Source: a virus. Taken from it: DNA of 32,289 bases. Positions within the stretch are counted from its first letter, which is position 1. Each line of letters begins with the position of its first letter. The position numbers and the translations under genes were made by a program. Positions 1 to 7,623 of this stretch are shown piece after piece. The stretch lies in IMG/VR virus record IMGVR_UViG_3300045051_000023, positions 1 to 32,289 of that record; one strand, written 5' to 3'. Below the pieces are notes generated by a model. The model saw only the letters and a list, made by a program, of their open reading frames with translations, made no database searches and was not told the origin of the DNA.

Positions 1-127
1 TACTGCTTCAGCGACAGGTGTTGTTAGAACCGCAGCAGACCTTGGCCAACAGGAATACGGTGCTTTCCTTCGCACAGTAATTCCAGAACTACTTGACCAA
101 TACGGCAACGTAAATGCAACTGCTGCT
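1..127. repeat. Terminal direct repeat, left copy (circular overlap)
   Basis: The first 127 bases are identical to the last 127 (32163-32289). The repeat lies inside a coding sequence whose reading frame continues correctly across the join, so it marks the closing point of a circular or circularly permuted assembly. A length of exactly 127 matches a common assembler k-mer size, so it is probably an assembly overlap and not a biological terminal repeat (inference). Confidence 0.95.
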
Positions 128-742
128 ATTGCTTATTACAACCAAATGCGCGAACAATGGTCAGAACTTTATGGTGCAGCAGCAAAACGCACCGCTGGAC
201 GTGACGCAAATCGCACAGCCGCACAACGCTATGCAGCAGCGGTCACTGGTAGCAAAATAAAAGTTGCAACAAATGCAGAAGCGTTTTCGGCAACCTACGC
301 ACCAACTTACGACGTTGCTTCAAAGACAGATGCAGTTATGAACTTCGCAATGAAGGTCCGCGCAAAATACGGGCATGAAGCGTCCGTGCAAGCAATGAAT
401 AATGCGTTGACCCGTGAAGTTGCAATGTTCCACCGCGACACAGTTTTGTTCAACAGTGCGATTGACCCTTACGTGAATCGTGTGCAACGTGTCGCACAGG
501 CAACTGCGTGTGAGTTCTGTAGACTTATGGCATTGGGTAGCCGTGACGGAAAAGTGCGTGTTTCAACTTACGCAGCAAAATTCCACGACAACTGCCACTG
601 CACAATTCAACCACTTTTTGAAGGCGACCAACCAGTTCGTCCTGACTATTACGACCAGTTTGAAAAACAATACGCAGAGGCTTCTAAAGGAAACACTTCT
701 GCAAAGGACATTCTTACCGCGTGGAGAAATCCACAACAGTAG
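1..742 (+). CDS. MuF-like minor capsid (head morphogenesis) protein, 3' part
   Basis: This is the C-terminal part of a gene that starts at 32041 at the other end of the window; joined, it encodes 287 aa. The frame enters at base 2 and stays open to the TAG. The protein is alanine-rich and helical, then carries a Cys/His cluster near the C-terminus: C-x2-C (full-length residues about 211 and 214) followed by an H-x2-C-x-C group (236, 239, 241). That pattern is typical of the MuF-like capsid proteins that follow the portal gene in actinophages, and it sits in exactly that place, between portal and scaffold. MuF proteins are minor head components, sometimes carrying toxin or maturation domains; none is visible here. 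The family call is by pattern and position. Confidence 0.8.
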   Translation, partial: TASATGVVRTAADLGQQEYGAFLRTVIPELLDQYGNVNATAAIAYYNQMREQWSELYGAAAKRTAGRDANRTAAQRYAAAVTGSKIKVATNAEAFSATYAPTYDVASKTDAVMNFAMKVRAKYGHEASVQAMNNALTREVAMFHRDTVLFNSAIDPYVNRVQRVAQATACEFCRLMALGSRDGKVRVSTYAAKFHDNCHCTIQPLFEGDQPVRPDYYDQFEKQYAEASKGNTSAKDILTAWRNPQQ

Positions 743-807
743 ACTTCCAACAATCCGTTGGACGACAGCCGCATGGCTGGACAAATTCCTGCATAGGAGA
801 AAACGCA

Positions 808-1347
808 ATGAGTGACGAAATCACTACAGAAAACATTGAGCCAGAAACAACCGTTGAAGTAGCAGAGCCGCAGGGCAACGCAGAAACCGATTGGAAGGCC
901 CAAGCCCGCAAGTGGGAAGCCCGTGCTAAAGAAGCACAAGCAGACCGCGAACTTGCAGCCAAATGGCGTGAGTATGAATCTTCACAAAAGTCAGAGCATG
1001 AGAAACTGGCTGAAGAACTTGCAAAGGCAAACGCTATTGCTTCCGAAGCAACTAGCAAACTAACCCGCTACGAAGTGGCTGCCGAAAAAGGCATTCCCGC
1101 CGAAGCGATTGACCTGCTAAACGGTTCAACCAAAGAAGACTTGGAAGCCGCAGCAGAAAAACTGTTGTCACTTATTGCTGACCAGTCAAAACCAAAAACC
1201 CCTAGACCAGATGAACTGCAAGGCAAGCCTGCAAATGGCAACGCTGGACAGTTGACCCAGGCAGATTTGAAAAGCATGACTGCTGCACAAATCATGGAAG
1301 CCAAGGCCAACGGACGTTTGAATGATGTTCTAGGAATCCATTCATAA
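808..1347 (+). CDS. Capsid scaffolding protein
   Basis: A 179-aa, highly charged, alanine/glutamate/lysine-rich protein lacking hydrophobic segments. Residues about 30-75 look like a long coiled coil, followed by a proline-containing linker and a short helical C-terminus that would contact coat subunits. This composition, and its place directly upstream of the major capsid gene, is the usual signature of a scaffold that fills the procapsid and leaves before DNA packaging. The frame extends upstream to 721, but the ATG at 808 is preceded by AGGAG at 795-799 at good spacing, so I take it as the start. No protease active site is visible. Confidence 0.8.
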   Translation: MSDEITTENIEPETTVEVAEPQGNAETDWKAQARKWEARAKEAQADRELAAKWREYESSQKSEHEKLAEELAKANAIASEATSKLTRYEVAAEKGIPAEAIDLLNGSTKEDLEAAAEKLLSLIADQSKPKTPRPDELQGKPANGNAGQLTQADLKSMTAAQIMEAKANGRLNDVLGIHS

Positions 1348-1373
1348 AAATCAAAGAAAAGGAAATAACCTAA

Positions 1374-2192
1374 ATGGCTATTGACAACTTCATTCCAGAG
1401 ATTTGGGCTGCTGGTGTGACCACAGCCTTCTCAAAGGACCAGGTAGTTATCCCAACCCTAACCAACACCTATTCAGGCGAGGCACGCAAGGGCAACACCG
1501 TTCACATTATCGGTGCAACCACCCCAACAATCACTGACTACGCTGCTGCTTCACGCATTATCGAAGCAGAGGCAGGTGCAGATTCAACTGTTGCACTTCT
1601 AATTGACCAGGAAAAGGCGTTCAGCGTTTACGTTGACGACATTGACGCAGTTCAGGCTGCTGGCACATTCGACGCTTGGGTTCAGGCTGCTGGACGTGCA
1701 CTTGGTGAAGATGCAGAAGCAGCAGTTCTTGCTGCAATGATTTCTGGTGCAGGTTCAAACGCACAGGCTTCAACACCTGTTGCAGTTGACACCCCAGACG
1801 AGGCTATGGCTGCACTTCGCGCAATCCGCACAACCATGACCAAGAACAAGGTCCCTGCTTCAGACAGATTCGTAGCAGTTAACCCAGCCATGGCTGACCT
1901 TATCGTTGCAGGTCTAGGCACCAACGCTTCAGGTCTAGGTGCAGGCGAACTTCGCAATGGTGTAGTTGGTTCAATCTACGGTCTAACCGTTCTTGAAACC
2001 CCACTATTCGCAGAGGCTACCAAGCCAGTTGCAGTTGGCTACCACGCTTCAGCAGTGGCATTCGTGTCACAGATTGACAAGGTTGAGAGCCTACGCGCAC
2101 AGGACAAGTTCGCTGACATTGTTCGTGGACTAAACGTTTACGGCACCAAGGTTGTTCGCGCACTTGGCGTTGTGAAGTATGTTTCAGCCTAA
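1374..2192 (+). CDS. Major capsid protein (P22 coat-like, HK97 fold)
   Basis: A 272-aa protein beginning with the N-terminal pattern of P22-coat-type phage capsids (residues 5-12 FIPEIWAA, then an early valine/threonine-rich segment). Residues about 40-105 contain the invariant-looking stretch with the motif QEKAFSVYVDDID, and the C-terminus is glycine/valine-rich. It forms the icosahedral shell. It follows the scaffold, has a clear Shine-Dalgarno sequence (AGGAAA at 1360-1365), and is followed by a long hairpin. Its codons are strongly biased to GCA, GTT, CTA and GGC, consistent with high expression. No maturation cleavage site can be identified by eye. Confidence 0.9.
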   Translation: MAIDNFIPEIWAAGVTTAFSKDQVVIPTLTNTYSGEARKGNTVHIIGATTPTITDYAAASRIIEAEAGADSTVALLIDQEKAFSVYVDDIDAVQAAGTFDAWVQAAGRALGEDAEAAVLAAMISGAGSNAQASTPVAVDTPDEAMAALRAIRTTMTKNKVPASDRFVAVNPAMADLIVAGLGTNASGLGAGELRNGVVGSIYGLTVLETPLFAEATKPVAVGYHASAVAFVSQIDKVESLRAQDKFADIVRGLNVYGTKVVRALGVVKYVSA

Positions 2193-2205
2193 TAACTGAA
2201 TCAAC

Positions 2206-2260
2206 TGCTAGGGGGCTAAGTTTTGGAATGGGAATACCCGTTCGGCTTAGTCCCCTAGCA
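2206..2260 (+). terminator. Long hairpin after the major capsid gene (partial terminator or RNA stabiliser)
   Basis: Arms 2206-2220 and 2246-2260 form a 15-bp stem with 14 Watson-Crick pairs and one G-T pair around a 25-nt loop, itself holding a small GGG/CCC helix (2230-2239). No T-run follows, so it is not a classic intrinsic terminator. It lies 14 bp after the capsid stop and may reduce read-through or protect the upstream mRNA from 3' decay. Confidence 0.6.
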
Positions 2261-2286
2261 CCCCCCAAAACTTTTGAAAGGAAAAC

Positions 2287-2742
2287 ATGACTTGGGCAAC
2301 TTTTGAAGACGTGCGTGACCGCTGGGTTGGTTCGAATCTTCCAACTGACGCAGACCTAGTGACCGCACTAATCAACGACGCTGAAGCAGTTATCCTAAAA
2401 GAATTTCCAAAGATTCAAGACCGCATTGACGCGGCAACACTTCCGTTGAATCTTGTGAAAATGGTTGTGGTTCGCATGGTTAGCCGTGTTCTACGCAACC
2501 CAGAAAATCTGACTTATTGGCAGCAACAGACTGGACCGTTTGGACAGTCACGAAACTTCGGTTCTGGTGGTTCAGATATTTGGCTGACTGAAGAAGAAGA
2601 AGAAATGCTTGCACCTGATACCCGCGGCAAAGCATATCAAATAAATCTTGCACCAAATGCAACACACTACAGCCAAATTATCCTAATGAACGGTGACGGA
2701 TACACAGCCACCGACGAACCTTTGGACAGGGCAACTTACTAA
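2287..2742 (+). CDS. Head-tail connector (Gp19/Gp15/Gp42-like adaptor)
   Basis: A 151-aa protein. The N-terminal 75 residues (TWATFEDVRDRW, then helices with the pattern DADLVTALINDAEAVILKEFP and VVVRMVSRVLRNPENL) match the small all-helical adaptor that sits beneath the portal, in the Gp19/Gp15/Gp42 family common in actinophages. The C-terminal half is low in structure, with an acidic EEEEE run near residue 101. It is the first gene after the capsid, as expected. Shine-Dalgarno GAAAGGAA precedes the ATG and lies within a short dyad (CTTTTGAAAGG). The next gene begins two bases after its stop. Confidence 0.75.
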   Translation: MTWATFEDVRDRWVGSNLPTDADLVTALINDAEAVILKEFPKIQDRIDAATLPLNLVKMVVVRMVSRVLRNPENLTYWQQQTGPFGQSRNFGSGGSDIWLTEEEEEMLAPDTRGKAYQINLAPNATHYSQIILMNGDGYTATDEPLDRATY

Positions 2743-2743
2743 A

Positions 2744-3079
2744 ATGTCTTTTTTTCGCGGCAATGAAACCGTAATCATTACACGTCGTTCTTCAAACGCC
2801 ACAGATGATTTTGGAAATAAAACTTACACCAATACAACAATCACAGTCAAAGGTTGCTTCTTAGGTTTTGGTGGTGGTTCAGAACCAGTTGACGCGAACC
2901 GTGACCCCGTAGACACAAAGGTGACACTTTACTTCCCGAACGGCACCCGCATTGAAGAAGGCGACGTGTTCACAGTTCGTGGCACAAAATTCGTCAAAGA
3001 CGGCAGCCCTGAAGCGTGGGAAAATCCTTTTGGTTTAGACGCTGGTGTTGTTGTTCAAGTTAGAAAGCGAAATGGCTAA
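2744..3079 (+). CDS. Head closure (stopper) protein, putative
   Basis: A 111-aa, beta-rich protein with an N-terminal TVIITRR-type strand, a central CFLGFGGGSEP segment and a C-terminal VRGTKFVKDGSPEAWENP motif. Small beta-barrel proteins with this motif, second in the connector cluster, are usually head-closure proteins in siphophages. The ATG at 2744 follows the upstream stop immediately; the open frame extends back to 2693, but that would overlap the previous gene by 50 bp. The end overlaps the next start by 8 bases. The function rests mainly on synteny. Confidence 0.6.
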   Translation: MSFFRGNETVIITRRSSNATDDFGNKTYTNTTITVKGCFLGFGGGSEPVDANRDPVDTKVTLYFPNGTRIEEGDVFTVRGTKFVKDGSPEAWENPFGLDAGVVVQVRKRNG

Positions 3080-3413
3080 CGTCAAAGTTGTAGTGCATGA
3101 AGAAGGCATTGTGCAATTCATGCAAGCAAACAAACAGGTCCGCGACATGCTGGTTGGTGTTGCAAGGGCAGTAGCAAACGAAGCACAGTCAACCGCAAGC
3201 GACGCTGAAAAGGGTCCAGGCGGCAGAATCACTGGTTATGCAGACGCAGGTTTTTCTGTAGAGTGGCAAGCCCGTGGCGGCAAACGTCCCCGTGTGAATG
3301 TTGTTTCTAACGCAGAACCAAAGACTGCAATGGCAGTTCACTTTTACACACAGAAGCGTGACGGTGTAGCCCACCTACGCAAAGCATTGTATTCACAAAC
3401 TAGAAAGGGTTAG
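3072..3413 (+). CDS. HK97 gp10-like neck/tail completion protein, putative
   Basis: A 113-aa protein starting in an ATGGCTAA overlap with the previous stop. Residues 1-60 contain a helix with the pattern VRDMLVGVARAVANEAQSTA followed by a Gly-rich turn (GPGGRITGYADAG) and two strands; the C-terminus is basic (HLRKALYSQTRKG). This arrangement is seen in HK97 gp10-like proteins at the third connector position. These act in tail completion at the neck. Weak similarity only; position is the main support. Confidence 0.55.
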   Translation: MANVKVVVHEEGIVQFMQANKQVRDMLVGVARAVANEAQSTASDAEKGPGGRITGYADAGFSVEWQARGGKRPRVNVVSNAEPKTAMAVHFYTQKRDGVAHLRKALYSQTRKG

Positions 3414-3415
3414 CA

Positions 3416-3817
3416 ATGGCAGTTATTTTCCCAGACATTGAAAAAACCCTTGTCGCTTACTTCAACACTGCACTTGCCGCGCAAGACACAGAACTTGCAA
3501 GTGACGTTCGTGTTGCTACCAAAAAAGCACAACCAGACGAAGCACAGCCAGAAAAAGAAATTGTTCTGACAGTTGCTTACAATGCAGAAGACAACTTTGT
3601 TATGCGAACCGCTTCTGCCACAATCGAAATTTATGCGTCCGATTACGCAACCGCCAACGAATTGGCATTGCTAGTTGACGCATTGGTGCGCGACTGCACA
3701 GGCACCGAAATAAAACTTGCCGAAGTAAGACTGGGACCAGTCCGAATTGGCGAGGAAGGCCCTTCTGAAAAACGCTACCTGGACGTTCGTCTGGTAGTAA
3801 AGGGCACCAACCTATAA
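3416..3817 (+). CDS. Tail terminator protein, putative
   Basis: A 133-aa protein with an N-terminal helix (FPDIEKTLVAYFNTAL), strands in the middle (EIVLTVAYNAEDNF) and a final strand (RYLDVRLVVKGT) typical of tail terminators such as lambda gpU relatives. It lies immediately before the major tail protein gene, the standard position. Such proteins cap the tail tube and join it to the head. It starts three bases after the upstream stop with a Shine-Dalgarno sequence (AAAGGG) inside the preceding gene. Confidence 0.6.
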   Translation: MAVIFPDIEKTLVAYFNTALAAQDTELASDVRVATKKAQPDEAQPEKEIVLTVAYNAEDNFVMRTASATIEIYASDYATANELALLVDALVRDCTGTEIKLAEVRLGPVRIGEEGPSEKRYLDVRLVVKGTNL

Positions 3818-3848
3818 AGTTTCTGCACCGCAGAAAACCTGCCCACCT

Positions 3849-3869
3849 AGGGCTAATCCCTTTCGAAAG
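3849..3869 (+). promoter_or_regulatory. Small dyads over the ribosome binding site of the major tail gene
   Basis: An AGGG/CCCT mini-hairpin (3849-3861) abuts the perfect 10-bp palindrome CTTTCGAAAG (3860-3869), whose right half is part of the Shine-Dalgarno sequence for the ATG at 3882. A near copy (CTTTTGAAAGG) precedes the connector gene at 2287. It may tune translation, but it could simply be a favoured ribosome-binding context. Confidence 0.35.
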
Positions 3870-3881
3870 GAATAAACAACT

Positions 3882-4409
3882 ATGGCACTAACAGCCGATA
3901 ACGTAGTTGTAGGAATCACTGGCAAGGTTTATGTCGGTCCTACTTCTTCAACTGCACCAACTTCAAGCACAGCAACACTTACTGGTTTCACCGAACTTGG
4001 TTATGTTTCAGCGGACGGTGTGACTTTCACAACTGACCGTGCAACAAACCAGATTCGTGCATGGCAGAACGCGGACCTAGTTCGCGAGGTTGTCACAGAA
4101 GGAACCGTGACCTACCAGTTCACACTACTAGAAACAACCGAAGATGTTATCGAAACCTACTTCGGTGCAACTTTGACCAACGGCAAGTTGACCCTAGTCC
4201 CAACCGCAACTGGTGGACGCAAGTCATTCGTGATTGACGTTGTAGACGGTGCCAAGGGCATTCGTCACTACGTTCCTTCAGGCGAGGTTCTTGCACTAGA
4301 GGCACAGCAGATTCAGAATGGCGAAGCAGTTGCTTACGGAATCACCGTGACTGCTTACGCTTCAGCAGGACGCGTTGCAGACGTGTTCTTCAGCGAGTTC
4401 GAAGACTAA
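3882..4409 (+). CDS. Major tail tube protein
   Basis: A 175-aa, Thr/Val-rich beta protein with the start ALTADNVVVGITGKVYVGP and internal motifs FTELGYVSADGVTF and TYQFTLLETTEDVIETYFGA. These match actinophage major tail proteins, which stack as hexamers to form the tail tube. The codon use resembles that of the major capsid gene, as expected for the second most abundant virion protein. It is followed by its own GC-rich hairpin. It lies between the tail terminator and the tail chaperones. Confidence 0.85.
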   Translation: MALTADNVVVGITGKVYVGPTSSTAPTSSTATLTGFTELGYVSADGVTFTTDRATNQIRAWQNADLVREVVTEGTVTYQFTLLETTEDVIETYFGATLTNGKLTLVPTATGGRKSFVIDVVDGAKGIRHYVPSGEVLALEAQQIQNGEAVAYGITVTAYASAGRVADVFFSEFED

Positions 4410-4426
4410 ACCCTTCCCACTAAGCC

Positions 4427-4463
4427 GATAGGGGGGCCGTAGAGCGGTCACGGCCCCCTTATC
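4427..4463 (+). terminator. GC-rich hairpin after the major tail gene (likely partial terminator)
   Basis: Arms 4427-4440 and 4450-4463 form a 14-bp stem (13 Watson-Crick pairs, one G-T) with the 9-base loop AGAGCGGTC, followed by a short TTTAG. The weak T-tract fits partial termination, letting some transcripts continue into chaperone and tape measure genes. It is built like the hairpin after the capsid gene. Confidence 0.65.
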
Positions 4464-4515
4464 TTTAGAACCACAGACCGCAATCCCAGACCGCCAAGAC
4501 CGCAAAGGAAAACAA

Positions 4516-4794
4516 ATGAACGAACCGCAGGACAACCTAAAGGCCGCACCAAAGACTTACACCTTCAAGCAGAACGGCAAGGAATACACAATTCCTTCAC
4601 TAACCGCAATGCCAATCGGTGTGCAGCGTAAAGCACGCAAAGCAACAGACGACGCAGACCGCGTTTTTATTATGCTGGAAGAAGCAATGGGTGAAGATTC
4701 CCCAGAACTTGCAGCAGTGGATTCAATGGACCCAGAACAGTTTCAAGCATTTCTTGAAGGTTGGACACAGGGTGCCACAGTGGGGGAAGCCTAA
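4516..4794 (+). CDS. Tail assembly chaperone, zero-frame product
   Basis: A 92-aa protein rich in charged residues, with an N-terminal strand pair (TYTFKQNGKEYTIPSL) and helices (GVQRKARKATDD, EQFQAFLEGW). It corresponds to the gpG-type chaperone that binds the tape measure during tail assembly. It stands between the major tail and tape measure genes, where siphophages carry two overlapping chaperone frames. Near its end, codons GTG GGG GAA (4780-4788) form a G-rich slippery stretch; the -1 frame is open from there to 5174. The zero frame stops six bases later (TAA at 4792). Confidence 0.8.
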   Translation: MNEPQDNLKAAPKTYTFKQNGKEYTIPSLTAMPIGVQRKARKATDDADRVFIMLEEAMGEDSPELAAVDSMDPEQFQAFLEGWTQGATVGEA

Positions 4795-5174
4795 AGGTTC
4801 TGGAGTTTATCCAGGACCACCCCGCAGAATTGGCCTATGATTTTAGGCACAAATTCCAACTAAGTATTTTTGACATTGGTGGCAAAGTTTCCCTAGCGGA
4901 AGCCGTGCTTCTAATCGCCACGCTACTGACTGAAACAGATTCGCACTTGACTGCCGCAGTGCAGCAATGGAAGAATCCAGTTAGCCGTGAATGGATTGTG
5001 TTGACACACCTTTACGACTTGCTTGCCGCAGTGAATAGCAAAAACAAACCAAAGCCCTATCCGACACCATGGCCTGACCAAAACAGCAGCCGTCTTGGTA
5101 AGGCTAAAAACATTTCAAGTGACGAAGTTATGCGTCGCTTAGGAACTATGAACCCGAAGGAAGAAAATGGCTAG
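4785..5174 (+). CDS. Tail assembly chaperone, -1 frameshift extension
   Basis: If ribosomes slip back one base on GGGG around 4782-4785, reading continues with GGA AGC CTA AAG and adds 129 aa, giving a fused product of about 219 aa. The extension has the typical second-chaperone helices (LSIFDIGGKVSLAEAVLLIATLL, residues around the middle, then WKNPVSREWIVLTHLYDLL). An independent ATG at 4761 exists in this frame, but it lacks a good ribosome binding site. The end overlaps the tape measure start by 8 bases. P-site slippage is perfect (GGG to GGG); the A-site codon GAA re-pairs poorly with GGA, so the exact slip position is inferred. Confidence 0.75.
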   Translation, partial: GSLKVLEFIQDHPAELAYDFRHKFQLSIFDIGGKVSLAEAVLLIATLLTETDSHLTAAVQQWKNPVSREWIVLTHLYDLLAAVNSKNKPKPYPTPWPDQNSSRLGKAKNISSDEVMRRLGTMNPKEENG

Positions 5175-7623
5175 TTCAGCATTAGCAACGGCATTCGTTA
5201 ACATTGTTCCAGGCACCGCACAAATGGAAGCCTACCTAAAGGGTGGCTTGCAGAATCAAATGGGCACTGCTGGAACTGAAGCGGGTGCCGTCCTTGCAAA
5301 GAATGCTGGTCAAGGTTTTTCGTCTAAAATTGGTGCGTATATCAAACCTGCTTTGGCAACCATGGCTGCTTCTTTTGCAGCGGTTGGTGTTGCCAATTTT
5401 CTAAAGGATTCAATCACTGCTGCTTCTGACTTCAATGAGCAAGGTGCAGCGGTTGGTGAAGTTTTTGGTAAAGCGGCAGACGACATTCAGAAGTTTGCTG
5501 CGTCTGGTGCGAAAAGCCTAGGTCAGTCCAGAACACAGGTTTTGGAAGGTGCTAAAACTTTCGGTGTTTATGGAAAAGCCGCAGGTCTTGCAGGTGAAGA
5601 CAACGCAGCGTTTTCAAAAGAACTTGTCACACTTGCAACAGACTTGGCTTCATTCAACAACACTTCAGTTGACGAAGCGATTCTTGCATTGGGTTCAGGT
5701 TTGCGTGGCGAATCAGAACCACTGAAGCGTTTCGGTGTTCTACTGAACGATTTTGATTTGCGTCAACAGGCAGTCAAAATGGGTTTGATTGAAACCACCA
5801 AAACAGCGTTGACACCACAAATGAAGGTGTTGGCTTCTTACGCTTTGATTATGGACCAGACAGCAGTTCAGCAGGGCGACTTCGGACGCACTTCTGAAGG
5901 CTTGGCAAACCAGCAGCGTATTCTTGAAGCACAAACCAAAGACTTGTCTATTACTTTTGGAACCGCGTTGCTGCCTATCGTCAACAGCATTGTGACGTTT
6001 ATGAACAACAACATGGTGCCAGCATTCGACGCAGTGTTTGGTTTTATTAGCGACAACATTCCGACCATTGGAACATTCGCTGGTGTGCTTGGTGGTTTGC
6101 TAATTATTTTCAACGCAGCAAGTATTGCAACAAAGGCTTGGGCAGTTGCACAGGGAATTTTGAACTTTGTTATGGGGTTGAATCCGTTCACCCTTATTGC
6201 TATTGCCATTGCTGGTCTAATCGCTGCCATTGTGTTCATTGCAAACAAGACAACCTTCTTCCAGGACACTTGGGCAGCCATGACAAAGTTCATTGGCGAA
6301 GCATGGAACAACACAGTGAAGTTCATTACCGACGTGGGTAAGAATGTCATAAACTGGTTCATAAACCTTCCCGCAACAATTATGAAGGGGCTTGGCGACG
6401 TTGGCAAATGGTTGCTAGACGCTGGCAAAAACATTATTGACGGTTTGCTAAAGGGAATCACAAACGCCGCAAAGGGCATTGGTGATTTCTTCGGCAACAT
6501 TGGTAAGACTGCCATGGACGGTTTCAAGAAGGTTCTTGGAATCGCTTCCCCTTCAAAGGTTTTCATTCAGTTCGGTAAGAACATTATGCAGGGCTTGAAG
6601 AAGGGCCTTACAGACGACATTGCAAGCATGAAAGCCACCATGGAAAAGGTGGGCAACTTCATTGCAGACGCTTTGCTGGACAAAAAGATTTCAAAGAAGA
6701 CCGCTGCCGCTGCAACCAAGTTGGTCAAAGAATACACAACAAAAATTGAACCGCTTGCAAAAGCACACGAAGAAGTTCTAAAGAAACTTGACGCAGCCGA
6801 AGACAAACTAAAAGACAAAATTGCTGAACGTCTAACATTCATTGAAAACATTACCAAGAAGTTTGGTAGTGGACTTGCAATTCAAGACCAAATGACTGCT
6901 AAGGACGCAGTTGCACAGTTGAAGGACCGTATTGCACGGACTAAGGAACTTGCAAAAGTTTTGGCAGAGTTGCAGAAACTTGGTTTGTCAGGCGACCTTT
7001 ACCAGCAGGTTTTGGATTCAGGCAACCTAGAGTTTGCCAAGTCTATCGCAGCAGGTGGTGCGGCAACCGTCGCAGAACTAAACAACCTAGCCGCCGAAGC
7101 AAATTCAACTGCTATGCAACTTGGGACACAGGCTGGCGATATTCTTTACAACCAGGGCATTCAGGCTGCACAGGGAATCGTTGACGGTTTGAAGTCTGAA
7201 GAAGCAAGTTTGGTTGCACAAATGTCGGTGCTTGCAGATGAATTTAGTAGTCAACTTTCAAGCGTGATTGAAGCGGACACAACACAGGCTTTGGCTGAAG
7301 CAGCAAAAAAGACAAAGGCCACAACTAAGAAGGCTGCTGCAAAAGCAACACCAACAAAGGTTAGTTCGGCTAAGGCTTCGCAAGCATTCAAGTCTGTAAA
7401 GAAGAAGGCTGCAACTGGTGGTTTGTTCAACCGTCCAACCAGAACACTTATTGCTGAAGCAGGTCCAGAACTTGTGACCCCGTTGAAAGATTTTGAACGC
7501 ATTGTTTCTAGTGCAACAGGCGGCGGCAACATTACTTACATTGCTGCACCTAACCAGTCACTTGACGCAGAACAACAACTATTTATGGCAATCAAGCGTG
7601 CAAAGGCGGTAGGTGCATGGTAG
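5167..7623 (+). CDS. Tape measure protein
   Basis: The longest gene, 818 aa. It sets tail length and enters the cell envelope during DNA ejection. Alanine-rich helices fill residues 1-260, with the phage tape-measure pattern LATDLASFNNTSVDEAILAL near 155-174. Hydrophobic segments lie at about 262-280 and 301-360. A series of amphipathic repeats (GKNIIDGLLKGI, then the motif IASPSKVF near 460) follows, then a charged coiled coil and a C-terminal conserved block (GGLFNRPTRTLIAEAGPELV). No peptidase domain is evident. The usual rule of about 1.5 Angstrom per residue predicts a tail near 120 nm (inference). Confidence 0.92.
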   Translation: MASSALATAFVNIVPGTAQMEAYLKGGLQNQMGTAGTEAGAVLAKNAGQGFSSKIGAYIKPALATMAASFAAVGVANFLKDSITAASDFNEQGAAVGEVFGKAADDIQKFAASGAKSLGQSRTQVLEGAKTFGVYGKAAGLAGEDNAAFSKELVTLATDLASFNNTSVDEAILALGSGLRGESEPLKRFGVLLNDFDLRQQAVKMGLIETTKTALTPQMKVLASYALIMDQTAVQQGDFGRTSEGLANQQRILEAQTKDLSITFGTALLPIVNSIVTFMNNNMVPAFDAVFGFISDNIPTIGTFAGVLGGLLIIFNAASIATKAWAVAQGILNFVMGLNPFTLIAIAIAGLIAAIVFIANKTTFFQDTWAAMTKFIGEAWNNTVKFITDVGKNVINWFINLPATIMKGLGDVGKWLLDAGKNIIDGLLKGITNAAKGIGDFFGNIGKTAMDGFKKVLGIASPSKVFIQFGKNIMQGLKKGLTDDIASMKATMEKVGNFIADALLDKKISKKTAAAATKLVKEYTTKIEPLAKAHEEVLKKLDAAEDKLKDKIAERLTFIENITKKFGSGLAIQDQMTAKDAVAQLKDRIARTKELAKVLAELQKLGLSGDLYQQVLDSGNLEFAKSIAAGGAATVAELNNLAAEANSTAMQLGTQAGDILYNQGIQAAQGIVDGLKSEEASLVAQMSVLADEFSSQLSSVIEADTTQALAEAAKKTKATTKKAAAKATPTKVSSAKASQAFKSVKKKAATGGLFNRPTRTLIAEAGPELVTPLKDFERIVSSATGGGNITYIAAPNQSLDAEQQLFMAIKRAKAVGAW

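Noticed and set aside
480-815. 111-aa frame overlapping the MuF-like gene end and the scaffold start
   Set aside because: Its composition is unlike any neighbour, it has no ribosome site, and it is covered by two well-supported genes in other frames.
5868-6566. 232-aa open frame on the minus strand within the tape measure gene
   Set aside because: It is the antisense of the hydrophobic tape measure section, with no ribosome site or recognisable domain; the + strand gene is certain.
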